Source of the DNA: Dermacoccus nishinomiyaensis
Lineage (GTDB): Bacteria > Actinomycetota > Actinomycetes > Actinomycetales > Dermatophilaceae
Reading direction: 5' to 3'
Assembly: GCF_900447535.1 (NCBI RefSeq)
Contig: NZ_UFXX01000002.1
Coordinates: 62,001 to 126,000 of the forward strand
DNA length: 64,000 nucleotides
Positions 44,025-52,938 of the stretch are shown piece after piece; positions within the stretch are counted from its first letter, which is position 1, and the number at the start of each line of letters is the position of its first letter. The notes under the pieces were generated by a model. That model searched no databases and was not told the DNA's origin. It saw nothing but the letters and a program-made list of their open reading frames with translations. Position numbers and translations under genes: made by a program.

Positions 44025-44557
44025 GCGGGTGTCCTCTCCTCGTCGATGAGACGCAGGATCTCGGCGAGGGATTCCTCGATCGAGCGGCCCTGGGTCTCGA
44101 GACGCAATTCGGGGTTGGTCGGAACCTCGTAGGGGTCGTCGAGGCCTGTCATTCCGGTGAATTCGCCGGCCTCGGCCCGGGCGTACAGGCCCTTGACGTC
44201 GCGTCGCGCGCACTCCTCGAGCGACGTTGCGACGAAGACCTCGAGGTAGCGACTACCGCTGCGCTCGTGGCGTGCGCGGTTCTCGGCGCGTGCATCGGCG
44301 TACGGGGCGATGACCGGCACGATCGCCCACACACCGTTGCGGGCGAGCAGGTCGGCGACGAAACCGACGCGCGTCACGTGGGTGTTCCGGTCCGCCCGGG
44401 AGAACCCGAGGCCGGCGCTGAGGGAGGTGCGCAGTTCGTCGCCGTCGAGCAGTTCGACGCGTTCGCCCCGCTCGCGCAGGGTGGCGACGAGGCGCTCGGC
44501 GAGCGTCGACTTGCCCGCTCCGGACAGGCCCGTGAGCCACACGGTCGCGGCGCTCAT
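44021..44557 (-). CDS. cysC: Adenylylsulfate (APS) kinase
   Basis: A 178-residue kinase phosphorylating APS to PAPS. It has the P-loop GLSGAGKST (residues 10-18), LLDGDELRTSLSAGLGFSRADRN, RVGFVADLLARNGV and the lid GLYARAEAGEFTGMTGLDDPYE. The ATG overlaps the cysH stop (ATGA). Finding it in the same operon as a reductase with APS-type cysteines means PAPS may serve sulfation or be the real reductase substrate. Confidence 0.96.
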   Translation of the reverse strand: MSAATVWLTGLSGAGKSTLAERLVATLRERGERVELLDGDELRTSLSAGLGFSRADRNTHVTRVGFVADLLARNGVWAIVPVIAPYADARAENRARHERSGSRYLEVFVATSLEECARRDVKGLYARAEAGEFTGMTGLDDPYEVPTNPELRLETQGRSIEESLAEILRLIDEERTPA

Positions 44558-45258
44558 GTGTTGATCCCGCATTCGACCTTGTCGCGGCCCGCCCAGCGTC
44601 CGGCGCGCGCGTCCTCGCCCGGCGCCACCCGGCGGGTGCACGTGGCGCACCCGATCGAGGGGTAGCCCTGGGTGAGCAGCGGGTTCGTGACGATGGCGTG
44701 CTCGGCGATGTAGGCCTCGACGTCGGCGTCGCTCCACGCGACGATCGGCGCGACCTTGATGCGTTCGCGGCGCTCGTCGAAGCTGACGACCGGTGTGTCG
44801 CGCCGCGTGATCGCCTCGCTGCGACGCACCCCGGTGGCCCACGCCTCGTAGCCGTCGAGGGCCTCGTCGAGCGGGTGGGTCTTGCGCAGCGTGCAGCACA
44901 GATCGGGGTCGCGTTCGAAGAGGTTCGCTCCGTACGTCGCGTCCTGCTGCGCGACACTCTGGGACGGTTCGAGGGTGCGCAGCGTGACGTCGTACGTCGA
45001 GGCGACCGCGTCGCGGGTCTGCAGCGTCTCTTCGAAGTGGTACCCGGTGTCGAGGAAGAGCACGTCGACGCCGGGCAGGCTGCGCGACGCGAGATGCGTC
45101 AGCACGGCGTCCTGCATGGAGGTGGCCACGGCGAAGCGTTCCCCGAACTCCGCGGCCGCCCAATCGAGCACGGCGTCCGCCGGTGCACCGTCGAGCTGGC
45201 CAGCGGCCCGAATGGCGATCCGACGCAGCTCGTCGGGCTCGCGCACGACCTGCGTCAT
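44554..45258 (-). CDS. cysH: APS/PAPS reductase (CysH family)
   Basis: A 234-residue thioredoxin-dependent reductase making sulfite. The PP-loop region is AVATSMQDAVLTH. Two cysteine pairs are present, DLCCTLRKTHPL and GCATCTRRV, the [4Fe-4S] ligand pattern of the APS-reducing type; the redox-active cysteine is in VECGIN at the C-terminus. PAPS reductases of E. coli type lack these pairs. The ATG overlaps the sulfite reductase stop (ATGA). The name cysH is used for the family; APS is the more likely substrate. Confidence 0.95.
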   Translation of the reverse strand: MTQVVREPDELRRIAIRAAGQLDGAPADAVLDWAAAEFGERFAVATSMQDAVLTHLASRSLPGVDVLFLDTGYHFEETLQTRDAVASTYDVTLRTLEPSQSVAQQDATYGANLFERDPDLCCTLRKTHPLDEALDGYEAWATGVRRSEAITRRDTPVVSFDERRERIKVAPIVAWSDADVEAYIAEHAIVTNPLLTQGYPSIGCATCTRRVAPGEDARAGRWAGRDKVECGINT

Positions 45259-46940
45259 CGCAGCTCCTCCTCGTCGGCGCGGCGGGCCCAGTCGCCGAAG
45301 CTCTCGCCGCTCTCGCGTGCGGCTATGTACCGCGTCACGACGCGCTCGACGTAGTCGCCCAGCTCGCTCGCGGCGACCTTGTGGGCGCGCAGCTTGCGCC
45401 CGACGACGAGATCCTCGCCCAGGCCACCGCCGAGGTGGACCTGGTAGCCGGGCACCTGCTCGCCGGCGGTGTCGGTGATGATCTGGCCCTTGAGACCGAT
45501 GTCCGCCACCTGGATGCGGGCGCAGCTGTTGGGGCAGCCGTTGAGATGGATCGCGATGGGGTGCTCGAGCTGGTCGTCGAGGTGAGCGAGACGCTCTTCG
45601 AGCTCGGCGACGAGGTCGTGGGCTCGCTGCTTCGTCTCGACGATGGCGAGCTTGCAGAACTCCAGGCCCGTGCACGCCATCGTCGCGCGGCGCCACGGCG
45701 ACGGACGCCCGTCGAAGCCCAGCGGCCGCATCGTCTCGAGCAGCGGCTCGACGGCGTCGTCGGGCACGTCGAGGACGACGAGCTTCTGGTAGGCGGTCAG
45801 GCGCAGCCGGTCGCTGCCGGCGGCCTCCATCGCGTCGGCGACGCCCGCGAGCGCCGCGCCGCTCGTGCGCCCTGCGATCGGCGCGAACCCGACGAGGTTG
45901 CGTCCGTCCTTCTGACGATGCACACCGACGTGGTCGATCGTGTGCTTCGGCGTGGGCGCGGCGGGCCCGTCGAGCAGGGGGCGCCCGAGGTACTCGCGCT
46001 CCAGCACCTCACGCGTCTTGTCGGCGCCCCAGTCCTCGACGAGGTACTTGAGACGCGCGCGGTTGCGCAGCCGGCGGTAGCCGTGGTCGCGGAACAGCTT
46101 GACGGTCGCGAGCCAGACCTCGGGCACCTCTTCGAGCGGCACCCAGGCACCGAGGCGCAGCGCGAAGAACGCCTTCGTCGACAGCCCTCCCCCGATCTGC
46201 AGATCGAAGCCGGGGCCGTGGTCGGGGTGGACGACGCCGACGAAGCTGATGTCGTTGATCTCAGGGGCGGCGTCGGGCAGCCACGCGATCGACGACTTGA
46301 ACTTGCGCGGCAGGTTCGCGAGATCCGGGTCGCCCACGTAGTTGGCCTTGATGAAGTCGATCGCGGGGGTCGCGTCGATCACCTCGTCGGGGTGCACGCC
46401 GGCCACCGGCGAACCGAGCGTGGTGCGCGTGCAGTCACCGCAGGCCTCGAGCGTGTCGAGACCGACGGCCTCGAGACGGCGCCAGATCTCCGGCACGTCC
46501 TCGATCGCGATCCAGTGGTACTGGATGTTGTTGCGGTCGGTGATGTCGGCCGTACCACGTGCGAAATCGGTGGAGATGCTCGCGAGCACCCGCAGCTGCT
46601 CGCGGGAGAGCTGCCCGCCGTCGATGCGCACGCGCATCATGAAGTACTCGTCGTCGAGCTCCTCGGGCGCCAGCGTCGCCGTCTTGCCGCCGTCGATGCC
46701 CTGCTTGCGCTGGGTGTACAGGCCCATCCAGCGCATGCGGCCGCGCAGGTCAGTGCCCGAGATGCTGTCGAAGCCCTCGCGGGCGTACTGCTCGAGGATG
46801 CGGGCGCGCACGTTGAGGGGCGCGTCCTCGGCCTTGAAGACCTCGTTCGGGTTGAGCGGGTCGAACTCGCCCTTGGCCCACTGCCCCTCGGGCTTGGCCG
46901 TGCGCTGCGTGGCGCGGGGACGTTCACTCGTCGTCGTCAT
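45255..46940 (-). CDS. sir: Assimilatory sulfite reductase (ferredoxin), siroheme/4Fe-4S
   Basis: A 561-residue enzyme reducing sulfite to sulfide with six electrons. Siroheme/cluster ligands are CTGLEFC and NGCPNSCAR in the C-terminal half; the internal repeat of the sulfite/nitrite reductase fold is visible (DITDRNNIQYHW in the first half, RLRLTAYQKLVVL in the second). It resembles SirA/NirA-type proteins; the operon context selects sulfite over nitrite. The start is ATG at 46938-46940 with AAGGAG six bases before it. It is the first gene of the sulfur operon. Confidence 0.93.
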   Translation of the reverse strand: MTTTSERPRATQRTAKPEGQWAKGEFDPLNPNEVFKAEDAPLNVRARILEQYAREGFDSISGTDLRGRMRWMGLYTQRKQGIDGGKTATLAPEELDDEYFMMRVRIDGGQLSREQLRVLASISTDFARGTADITDRNNIQYHWIAIEDVPEIWRRLEAVGLDTLEACGDCTRTTLGSPVAGVHPDEVIDATPAIDFIKANYVGDPDLANLPRKFKSSIAWLPDAAPEINDISFVGVVHPDHGPGFDLQIGGGLSTKAFFALRLGAWVPLEEVPEVWLATVKLFRDHGYRRLRNRARLKYLVEDWGADKTREVLEREYLGRPLLDGPAAPTPKHTIDHVGVHRQKDGRNLVGFAPIAGRTSGAALAGVADAMEAAGSDRLRLTAYQKLVVLDVPDDAVEPLLETMRPLGFDGRPSPWRRATMACTGLEFCKLAIVETKQRAHDLVAELEERLAHLDDQLEHPIAIHLNGCPNSCARIQVADIGLKGQIITDTAGEQVPGYQVHLGGGLGEDLVVGRKLRAHKVAASELGDYVERVVTRYIAARESGESFGDWARRADEEELR

Positions 46941-47127
46941 CGTCCGCTCCTTCGTCGTTTCTCTCGGGCTCGAAGTACATAACCTTGTCTTCGGTTCAGC
47001 AAAACTGCAAATGATGGATAACGGGGTGTTCATCCTGTGGGAAGGCGCGGTGAGCCTGACGCGCCCACGGTGCGCCTGGCGTCACCGCCCGCCGGAACGC
47101 GCGGCCAGTGCGTGCCAGACTGTGCCC
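46941..47127. promoter_or_regulatory. Divergent promoter region of the sulfur operon
   Basis: This 187-base gap must contain the promoter of sir...ABC permease (minus) and of the lipoprotein gene (plus). An imperfect inverted repeat GGATAAC/GTTCATCC lies at about 47016-47035 and could be an operator. A -10-like TTATGT is present on the minus strand near 46978-46983. No SAM or other riboswitch was recognised. Confidence 0.35.
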
Positions 47128-48126
47128 ATGCCCGATGCTCGTCTCACCCGCCGCACCGCGCTCGCCGCCGTCGTCCTCACCACCACGAGCGCATGCAGGC
47201 TGCGCGTGGAGAAGGACGCGCCCCTGCCGGGGCCGACGGCGGCACCGGCGCCCGATTCGGGCCCCCTCGAGGCTGTGCGTCGTCACCTCGTGGTCGCGAT
47301 GAGCGCGGCGAGCCAGGAGACGAACCACCGCCGGGAGGCCGCCGACGCGCAGGGCGCCCACGTCGCCGAACTCAAACGACTCGACGCGACGCTGCGCGGC
47401 ATCGGCGCGACGTCGCTGCCCAGCGTCAGCGCCACTGCGGCGCCCAGCGTGTCGGCGTCAGCGTCTGCGTCGCCATGGGCGTCGGCGTCCGGAAAGAGCT
47501 CCCGCGCGAGCGCCCCGGCGTCGTCGCCCTCGGCGAGCAGCAGCCCCGCCGCGACGGCGTGGACCCGCGCCGAGAGCGACTGGGTCTCCCCCGCGCTGTG
47601 CGCGAGCCTGCAGAAGGTTTCGGCGACATCGAGGCCTCTCGCCCTGTCGATCGCCGCGCGCGGGCTCAGCTCGCTGCCGGGTGGCGTCTCCGTGCCGTGG
47701 TCCGCGACGGCGTCGGTGCCCTCGTCGTCGGCGCTTCTCGACGCGAACGCGGTGACGATCCACGCGCTCGAGTGGTGGGCGGCGCGCACCGATCCCGATG
47801 ATCGCGGCGACGTCCCCGACCTGCTCGACGACCTCTACGCCGTGCGCTCGCTCGCGGAATCGTCGGCGTCATCGGGGTCGCCGTCGTCGTCATCGTCTGC
47901 TTCCGCGAGCCCCGCTGCGCCCGCGCGCCGCTACGACTCGCTCGCCGCGGCCCGCGCCGATGCGGGCAAGGCGGCCGCGGCTGTGATGTCGGCGTGCGCC
48001 GTCGCGGCGACGGGCACGCGCAGCGCCGATGATGTCAACGGGCTGCTGCTCGCGTGGTCGAGCGCGGCCCGCACGGTGCGCTTCGGTGGGGGCAGCGTCT
48101 CGCCGTTCCCGGGCCTCGCGACCTGA
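47128..48126 (+). CDS. Tat-exported Ser-rich lipoprotein, unknown function
   Basis: A 332-residue protein. The N-terminus is a Tat lipoprotein signal: TRRTALAAVV (R8-R9) and lipobox TSAC (C23). Behind it are helical segments (GPLEAVRRHLVVAMSAASQE, AVTIHALEWWAARTDPDD) separated by Ser/Ala low-complexity stretches (about 110-150 and 255-270). It may be one of the ferritin-like DUF4439 proteins but I could not confirm this. ATG at 47128 was preferred because the signal begins there; CAGACT six bases upstream may give a leaderless start. The capA-like gene follows 29 bases later. Confidence 0.65.
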   Translation: MPDARLTRRTALAAVVLTTTSACRLRVEKDAPLPGPTAAPAPDSGPLEAVRRHLVVAMSAASQETNHRREAADAQGAHVAELKRLDATLRGIGATSLPSVSATAAPSVSASASASPWASASGKSSRASAPASSPSASSSPAATAWTRAESDWVSPALCASLQKVSATSRPLALSIAARGLSSLPGGVSVPWSATASVPSSSALLDANAVTIHALEWWAARTDPDDRGDVPDLLDDLYAVRSLAESSASSGSPSSSSSASASPAAPARRYDSLAAARADAGKAAAAVMSACAVAATGTRSADDVNGLLLAWSSAARTVRFGGGSVSPFPGLAT

Positions 48127-48142
48127 GCACGCCCGCCGGGAA

Positions 48143-48148
48143 TAAACT
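48143..48148 (+). promoter_or_regulatory. Leaderless -10 box (TAAACT)
   Basis: TAAACT ends seven bases before ATG 48156 and no Shine-Dalgarno sequence is present. Confidence 0.5.
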
Positions 48149-48155
48149 CGTCCGC

Positions 48156-49361
48156 ATGCGTATTCGGGGACGCGCGGCCGCCGCCGCACCACTGATCTCA
48201 CTGCTCGCTCTCACGGCCTGTTCGGGCAGCTCGCACGACACGGGCGGCGCTTCGAGCTCCGGGGCGTCATCGAAGGCCGGCGCGTCGAGCAGTTCCGGTG
48301 GGAGTGCGAGTCCCTCGGCCAGCTCTTCGGTCGCTCCCCCGGAGCCGGTCAAAAACAAGCCGGGCAGCATCACGATCGGCGCGTCGGGCGACCTCATCGT
48401 CCACCCGTCGGTCACGCAGATGGCCCGTCGTGCCGCAGGCGGCACGGGGTACCGCTTCGACCAGTTCTTCGGCCAGATCTCCCCCGTCACGAAGGCGGGC
48501 GATCTACGCATCTGCCAGATGGAGAACCCGCTGTCGCGTGACGACACGAACCTGGCGCGCGAGCTGAGCTTCAACGCGCCCCACGAGTTCGCGACGACGG
48601 TGAAGTCCATTGGGTTCGACGGGTGTTCGACGGCCAACAACCACGCCTACGACCGCGGCCTCTCCGGGCTGGCGAGCACGCGCAGCGTCATGGCCGCGAA
48701 CGGTCTGCAGGCGGCCGGCCCGGCCGCGTCTGCCGGCGAGAAGGGCCAGCCCGTGTTCTACGAGGCCAAGGGGTTCAAGGTCGCGCAACTGTCGTACAGC
48801 TACACGCTCGACAACCGCATCAACGGCGACCAGACGGGCACTCCCAAGGACGCGCCCTGGGTCGCGGACAACCTGTACGCGGTGCGCACCCCGGAAGGCA
48901 TCGAGGCCGATGCCGCCGAAGCACGCAAGCAGGGCGCCGACATCGTCGTCGTGTCGATGCACTGGGGACGTGAGTACAAGCCGGTCTCGGCGGAGCAGAA
49001 GAAGTACGCGGACGCGTTGCTGCGCTCCGGGCAGGTCGACTGGATCATCGGCAACCATCCGCACATCGTGCAGCCGTGCCAGAAGATCGACGGACGATAC
49101 GTCTCCTACGCCCTCGGCAACCTGTTCTCCGGCCAGCAGGCCGCATATCTGCCGGGCACGGCGGACGGCGCGTACGCGAGCGTCACCTTCACGCGCGACG
49201 CGGGCGGCAAGATCAGCCAATCTATGACGTACCAGCCCACCTATCAGGACCAGAAGACGCGCGTCGTCGAGCTGGCCACCCCGTCGCAGAACCCAGCATC
49301 CTACGCCAAGACGACCGCGACGATGGGTGCGTTCGGCTGCGACGCCAAGCCGGCGTCCTGA
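48156..49361 (+). CDS. CapA-family metallophosphatase lipoprotein
   Basis: A 401-residue extracytoplasmic lipoprotein: Sec signal with lipobox LTAC (C22), then a Ser/Gly-rich linker to about residue 60. The catalytic domain is of the CapA/PgsA type (calcineurin-like): SGDLIVHPS, TANNHAYDRG, VVSMHWGREYKP and IIGNHPHIVQP hold the conserved metal-binding residues. CapA proteins take part in poly-gamma-glutamate capsule synthesis, but no capB/capC genes are nearby, so the role here is open. TAAACT seven bases before the ATG suggests a leaderless transcript. Confidence 0.85.
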   Translation: MRIRGRAAAAAPLISLLALTACSGSSHDTGGASSSGASSKAGASSSSGGSASPSASSSVAPPEPVKNKPGSITIGASGDLIVHPSVTQMARRAAGGTGYRFDQFFGQISPVTKAGDLRICQMENPLSRDDTNLARELSFNAPHEFATTVKSIGFDGCSTANNHAYDRGLSGLASTRSVMAANGLQAAGPAASAGEKGQPVFYEAKGFKVAQLSYSYTLDNRINGDQTGTPKDAPWVADNLYAVRTPEGIEADAAEARKQGADIVVVSMHWGREYKPVSAEQKKYADALLRSGQVDWIIGNHPHIVQPCQKIDGRYVSYALGNLFSGQQAAYLPGTADGAYASVTFTRDAGGKISQSMTYQPTYQDQKTRVVELATPSQNPASYAKTTATMGAFGCDAKPAS

Positions 49362-49436
49362 CGGGTGACGGCACCCGCCGCCGTCGCCGGACGCTCGAGC
49401 CGTGGTAGCCGGTGAGGCGCCGGGCGCGGCTGAGCA

Positions 49437-50228
49437 TCAGAGCAGGCCGAACTGCGCGGCGGTGTCGTAGCTGAGCTTGACGACGAAGGCCCCCACGACG
49501 ACGACGAACACGGCGCGCACGAACCCGGCCCCCTTCGAGACGGCGGTCCGGGCGCCGAGATAGCCGCCCGCGAGGTTCGCGACGCCGAGCACGAGGCCGA
49601 CACGCCAGGCCACCGCACCTGCCGGGATGAACACGACGAGGGCGGCGAGGTTCGTCGCGAAGTTGGCGAGCTTGGCCTTGGCGGAGGCCTCGAGGAAGCG
49701 GTAGCCGAGCAGGCTGACGAGCGCGAAGACGAAGAACGAGCCCGTCCCCGGGCCGAGCGCGCCGTCGTACAGGCCGACGCCCAGGCCGACGGCGCCCGCC
49801 GTCGCGTAATGGCGCCGGCTGCCGGCGTGCCGCAGGTTCTCGAGCTGCCCCATCGACGGCTTGAACAGCGTGTACGCGCCGACGGCGACGAGGACGACGA
49901 GGATGATCGGGTTGAACGCGCTGCGCGGGATGTGACTGGCGAGCGCCGCACCCGCCATCGAGCCGGCGAACGCCATCACGGCGAGCGGCAGCGCGGTGCG
50001 CAGATCGGGACGCACCCGCCGAAGGTACGTCGCCGAGCTCACCGATGTGCCACAGATCGAACCCAGCTTGTTCGTCGCGAGCAGTTGGGCCGGCGCGGCG
50101 TGCGGGAACGCGACCATGAGGGCCGGCAACTGCACGAGCCCGCCTCCGCCGACGACGGCGTCGATCCATCCCGCGCAGGCCGCCGCGAGCGCCAGCAGGG
50201 TGAGCGTCAGGGTTCCCGGGTCGTTCAC
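49437..50228 (-). CDS. TSUP (TauE/SafE) family membrane transporter
   Basis: A 263-residue membrane protein with about eight helices. It has the two internal repeats of the family: WIDAVVGGGGLVQLPALM and the later YDGALGPGTGSFFVFALVSL (conserved pattern G-x-G-x-G-S-F). TSUP proteins export or import sulfur anions such as sulfite or sulfoacetate, or other organic anions; close to a sulfate assimilation operon a role in sulfite export is plausible but not shown. Start GTG at 50226-50228. It is convergent with the capA-like gene and downstream of proS, separated by a hairpin. Confidence 0.85.
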   Translation of the reverse strand: MNDPGTLTLTLLALAAACAGWIDAVVGGGGLVQLPALMVAFPHAAPAQLLATNKLGSICGTSVSSATYLRRVRPDLRTALPLAVMAFAGSMAGAALASHIPRSAFNPIILVVLVAVGAYTLFKPSMGQLENLRHAGSRRHYATAGAVGLGVGLYDGALGPGTGSFFVFALVSLLGYRFLEASAKAKLANFATNLAALVVFIPAGAVAWRVGLVLGVANLAGGYLGARTAVSKGAGFVRAVFVVVVGAFVVKLSYDTAAQFGLL

Positions 50229-50330
50229 CCCGTCATCCTGGGCCGCGCGCCGCGTGCCCGCAAACGTCTCTCAGTCCGTGACCGCCGCGCCCGCGCCGCT
50301 CGTGACCGGGGCGGCGGCCGTTCGACGCGC

Positions 50331-50362
50331 GAGAGCCACCACGTCGGGCCGTGGTGGCTCTC
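50331..50362 (-). terminator. Hairpin terminator after proS
   Basis: GAGAGCCACCACG and CGTGGTGGCTCTC form a perfect 13-bp stem with a 6-base loop, 17 bases past the proS stop. Confidence 0.8.
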
Positions 50363-50378
50363 GTGACGCAGGGTGGGA

Positions 50379-52142
50379 TCAGGCGCCGCGCACCTCGGAG
50401 AGCACCTCGGCCGCCACCTCGTCGACGCCGACGTCACGCGAGGTGCCCGAGCGGCGGTCCTTGACTTCGATCGTGCCGTCGGAGAGGCCGCGCCCGAGCA
50501 CGACGATCGTCGGGACGCCGATGAGCTCGGCGTCCTTGAACTTCACGCCGGGGCTGACCTTCGGACGGTCGTCGAACAGGACGCCGAGCCCGGCCGACTC
50601 GAGGTCGGCGACGACCTGCTCCGCCTTCTCGAAGACCGCGGCGTCCTTGCCCGTGGCGACGACGTGGACGTCGAACGGCGCGATGTGACGCGGCCAGATG
50701 AGGCCCTTGTCGTCGAGGTTGTCCTCAGCGATGGCGGCGACGGCGCGGGAGACGCCGATGCCGTAGGAGCCCATCGTCACCGTCACGAGCTTGCCGTTCT
50801 CGTCGAGCACCTTGAGCCCGAGCGCCTCGGCATACTTCGTGCCGAGCTGGAAGATGTGACCCATCTCGATGCCGCGCGCGAGCGTCAGGGGGCCCGAACC
50901 GTCGGGGGCCGGGTCGCCCTCCTTGATCTGCGCCGCCTGGATCGTGCCGTCGGCGGTGAAATCGCGGCCGTGGACGAGGTCGATGACGTGCTTGCCGCTG
51001 ACGTCGGCGCCCGTCACCCACGCCGAGCCCTCGGCGATGCTGGGGTCGAGCAGGTAACGGATGCCGGAGGCCTTTTCCTCGCCGAGCACGCCCGGGCCGA
51101 TGTAGCCCTTCGCGAGCATCGGGTAGGCGGCGAAGTCCTTCTCCTCGAACGCCTCGACGTCGGCCGGAGCGACCTGAGCCTCGAGGCGCTTGGCGTCGAC
51201 CTCGCGATCGCCGGGCACGCCGATCGCGAGCGGTTCGCGCGTGCCGTCGGGGTGGACGAGCATGACGATGACGTTCTTCAGTGTGTCGGCAGCCGTCCAC
51301 TCGCGTCCGTCGTCGCGCGGGTGATTCGCGTTGAGGGCCGCGACGAGCGTCTCGATGGTCGGGGTCTCGGGGGTGTCCTCGATGTGTGCGGGGCCGACGC
51401 TCACCTCGACGGGCTCGGCCTGCGGCACGACGACGGCCTCGACGTTCGCGGCGAAACCGCCGGGCGAGCGGACGAACGTGTCCTCACCGTGGCGGCTGAC
51501 GGCGAGGAACTCCTCCGACGCCGAACCGCCCATCGCACCCGAGTCGGCGTGGACGACGACGTACTCGAAGCCGAGGCGGTCGAAGATCTTGACGTACGCG
51601 CCGCGGTGCTTGGCGTAGCTCTCCTCGAGGCCCTGCTTCGTGTGATCGAAGGAGTACGAGTCCTTCATGATGAACTCGCGCCCGCGCAGCAGGCCGGCGC
51701 GCGGGCGGGCCTCGTCGCGGTACTTCGTCTGGATCTGGAACAGCGTCGTCGGCAGGTCCTTGTAGCTCGAGAACATGTCCTTCACCGTGATGGTGAACAT
51801 CTCCTCGTGCGTCGGGCCGAGGAGCATGTCGACGCCCTTGCGGTCCTGCAGGCGGAACAGGTTGGGGCCGTACTCGTCCCAGCGGTTCGTCGCCTCATAG
51901 GGTTCGCGCGGCAGCAGCGCGGGGAAGCTCAGCTCCTGCGCGCCGATGGCCTCCATCTCCTCGCGGACGATGGTCTCGACGTTACGCAGCACCTTGAGCC
52001 CGAGCGGCAACCACGTGTACACGCCGGGCGCGGCGCGTCGGATGTAGCCGGCGCGCACGAGCAGCTTGTGGCCCGGCAGCTCAGCGTCCGCCGGATCCTC
52101 GCGAAGCGTTCGCAGGAACAGGTTGGACATGCGCTGGGCCAC
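50379..52142 (-). CDS. proS: Prolyl-tRNA synthetase (bacterial type)
   Basis: A 587-residue class II synthetase charging tRNA-Pro. Motif 2 is in [23 protein letters not shown] (conserved pattern R-D-E-x-R-P-R...R-E-F); the YbaK-like editing insertion (INS) lies between motifs 2 and 3, and motif 3 is in [16 protein letters not shown] and SYGIGVSR. The anticodon-binding domain is at the C-terminus. The start is GTG at 52140-52142 with GAGGAG five bases upstream. Position beside ispG and the GNAT gene is standard actinobacterial synteny. Confidence 0.97.
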   Translation of the reverse strand: MAQRMSNLFLRTLREDPADAELPGHKLLVRAGYIRRAAPGVYTWLPLGLKVLRNVETIVREEMEAIGAQELSFPALLPREPYEATNRWDEYGPNLFRLQDRKGVDMLLGPTHEEMFTITVKDMFSSYKDLPTTLFQIQTKYRDEARPRAGLLRGREFIMKDSYSFDHTKQGLEESYAKHRGAYVKIFDRLGFEYVVVHADSGAMGGSASEEFLAVSRHGEDTFVRSPGGFAANVEAVVVPQAEPVEVSVGPAHIEDTPETPTIETLVAALNANHPRDDGREWTAADTLKNVIVMLVHPDGTREPLAIGVPGDREVDAKRLEAQVAPADVEAFEEKDFAAYPMLAKGYIGPGVLGEEKASGIRYLLDPSIAEGSAWVTGADVSGKHVIDLVHGRDFTADGTIQAAQIKEGDPAPDGSGPLTLARGIEMGHIFQLGTKYAEALGLKVLDENGKLVTVTMGSYGIGVSRAVAAIAEDNLDDKGLIWPRHIAPFDVHVVATGKDAAVFEKAEQVVADLESAGLGVLFDDRPKVSPGVKFKDAELIGVPTIVVLGRGLSDGTIEVKDRRSGTSRDVGVDEVAAEVLSEVRGA

Positions 52143-52266
52143 GGTCTCTCCTCGGGTCGTGTCGCGGTCGCTCCGCGTGACTCGGCCCCACACTATCCCG
52201 GCCCGCCCAGGGCGTGCACGGCCCGCATCCACCCGACGCTCGGGCCGCGAGGCCTTCCTGAGATCC

Positions 52267-52927
52267 ATGCAGATTCGACTGCGTCACAATCCGTCCTTCG
52301 CCGTCTCCCGTCTCCTGCGCACTCGCCCGGCGTGCAGATCTCCAGCAAGGCCGCGAGCGGCGGCATCATGAAGGGGCTCAAGCGCTCCGTGCTCTGCGGT
52401 GAGTCCTTCTTCTCGACGACGTACACCGCCCCCGCCGAGGGCGGGTGGGTCGACATCGCCGGCGTCCTGCCCGGCGACATGTTGCCGCTCGAGACCCAGC
52501 CCGATCGCCCCTGCTTCGTCATCAGCGGCAACTGGATGGCCAGCAGTGAGGGCATGGAGGTCACCTCGCAGTTCGGTGGCATGAAGAACCTCTTCGGCGG
52601 CGAGGGCGGCTTCGGCCTCGAGGCCAGCGGTCAGGGCCTCAGCGTCTACGGCGCGGTCGACGTCATGGACCTCGCTCCGGGCGAGCGTGACGTCATCCAC
52701 ACCGGGCACGTCATCGCCTACGACCTGGGGATGCAGTTCACAACGCGTCGGGCGGTCGAAGGACGCTCGATCCAGTCGATGAAGTCCGGTGAAGGGCTCG
52801 TTTCAACTTCGTCGGGCCCGGGCGCGTGCTCCTGCAGTCACGCAACCCGCAGGCGTTCGCGGAGTGGGCCGCCAAGCTCATGCCCTCGACGAACGAGCAG
52901 GGCGGCCTCGGCGGGCTGTTCACCTGA
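52267..52927 (+). pseudogene. AIM24/TIGR00266-family protein, frameshifted
   Basis: The product can be followed across three frames. [17 protein letters not shown] begins at ATG 52267. VQISSKAASGGIMKGLKRSV to SIQSMKSGEGLV lies in the next frame from about 52325. VGPGRVLLQSRNPQAFAEW to GGLGGLFT ends in a third frame at TGA 52925-52927. The family has a Gly-rich beta-roll (mitochondrial AIM24-like) and is about 220 residues, which is what the segments add up to. So two single-base shifts break an otherwise complete gene. Either the gene is inactive in this strain or the sequence has errors. Confidence 0.75.
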
Positions 52928-52938
52928 CCGCCAGGGCG

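Noticed and set aside
46941-47127. Possible SAM riboswitch or CymR-type site before the sulfur operon
   Set aside because: The gap is short and lacks S-box or SAM-II-like motifs; only a weak inverted repeat is present, so it is reported at low confidence.
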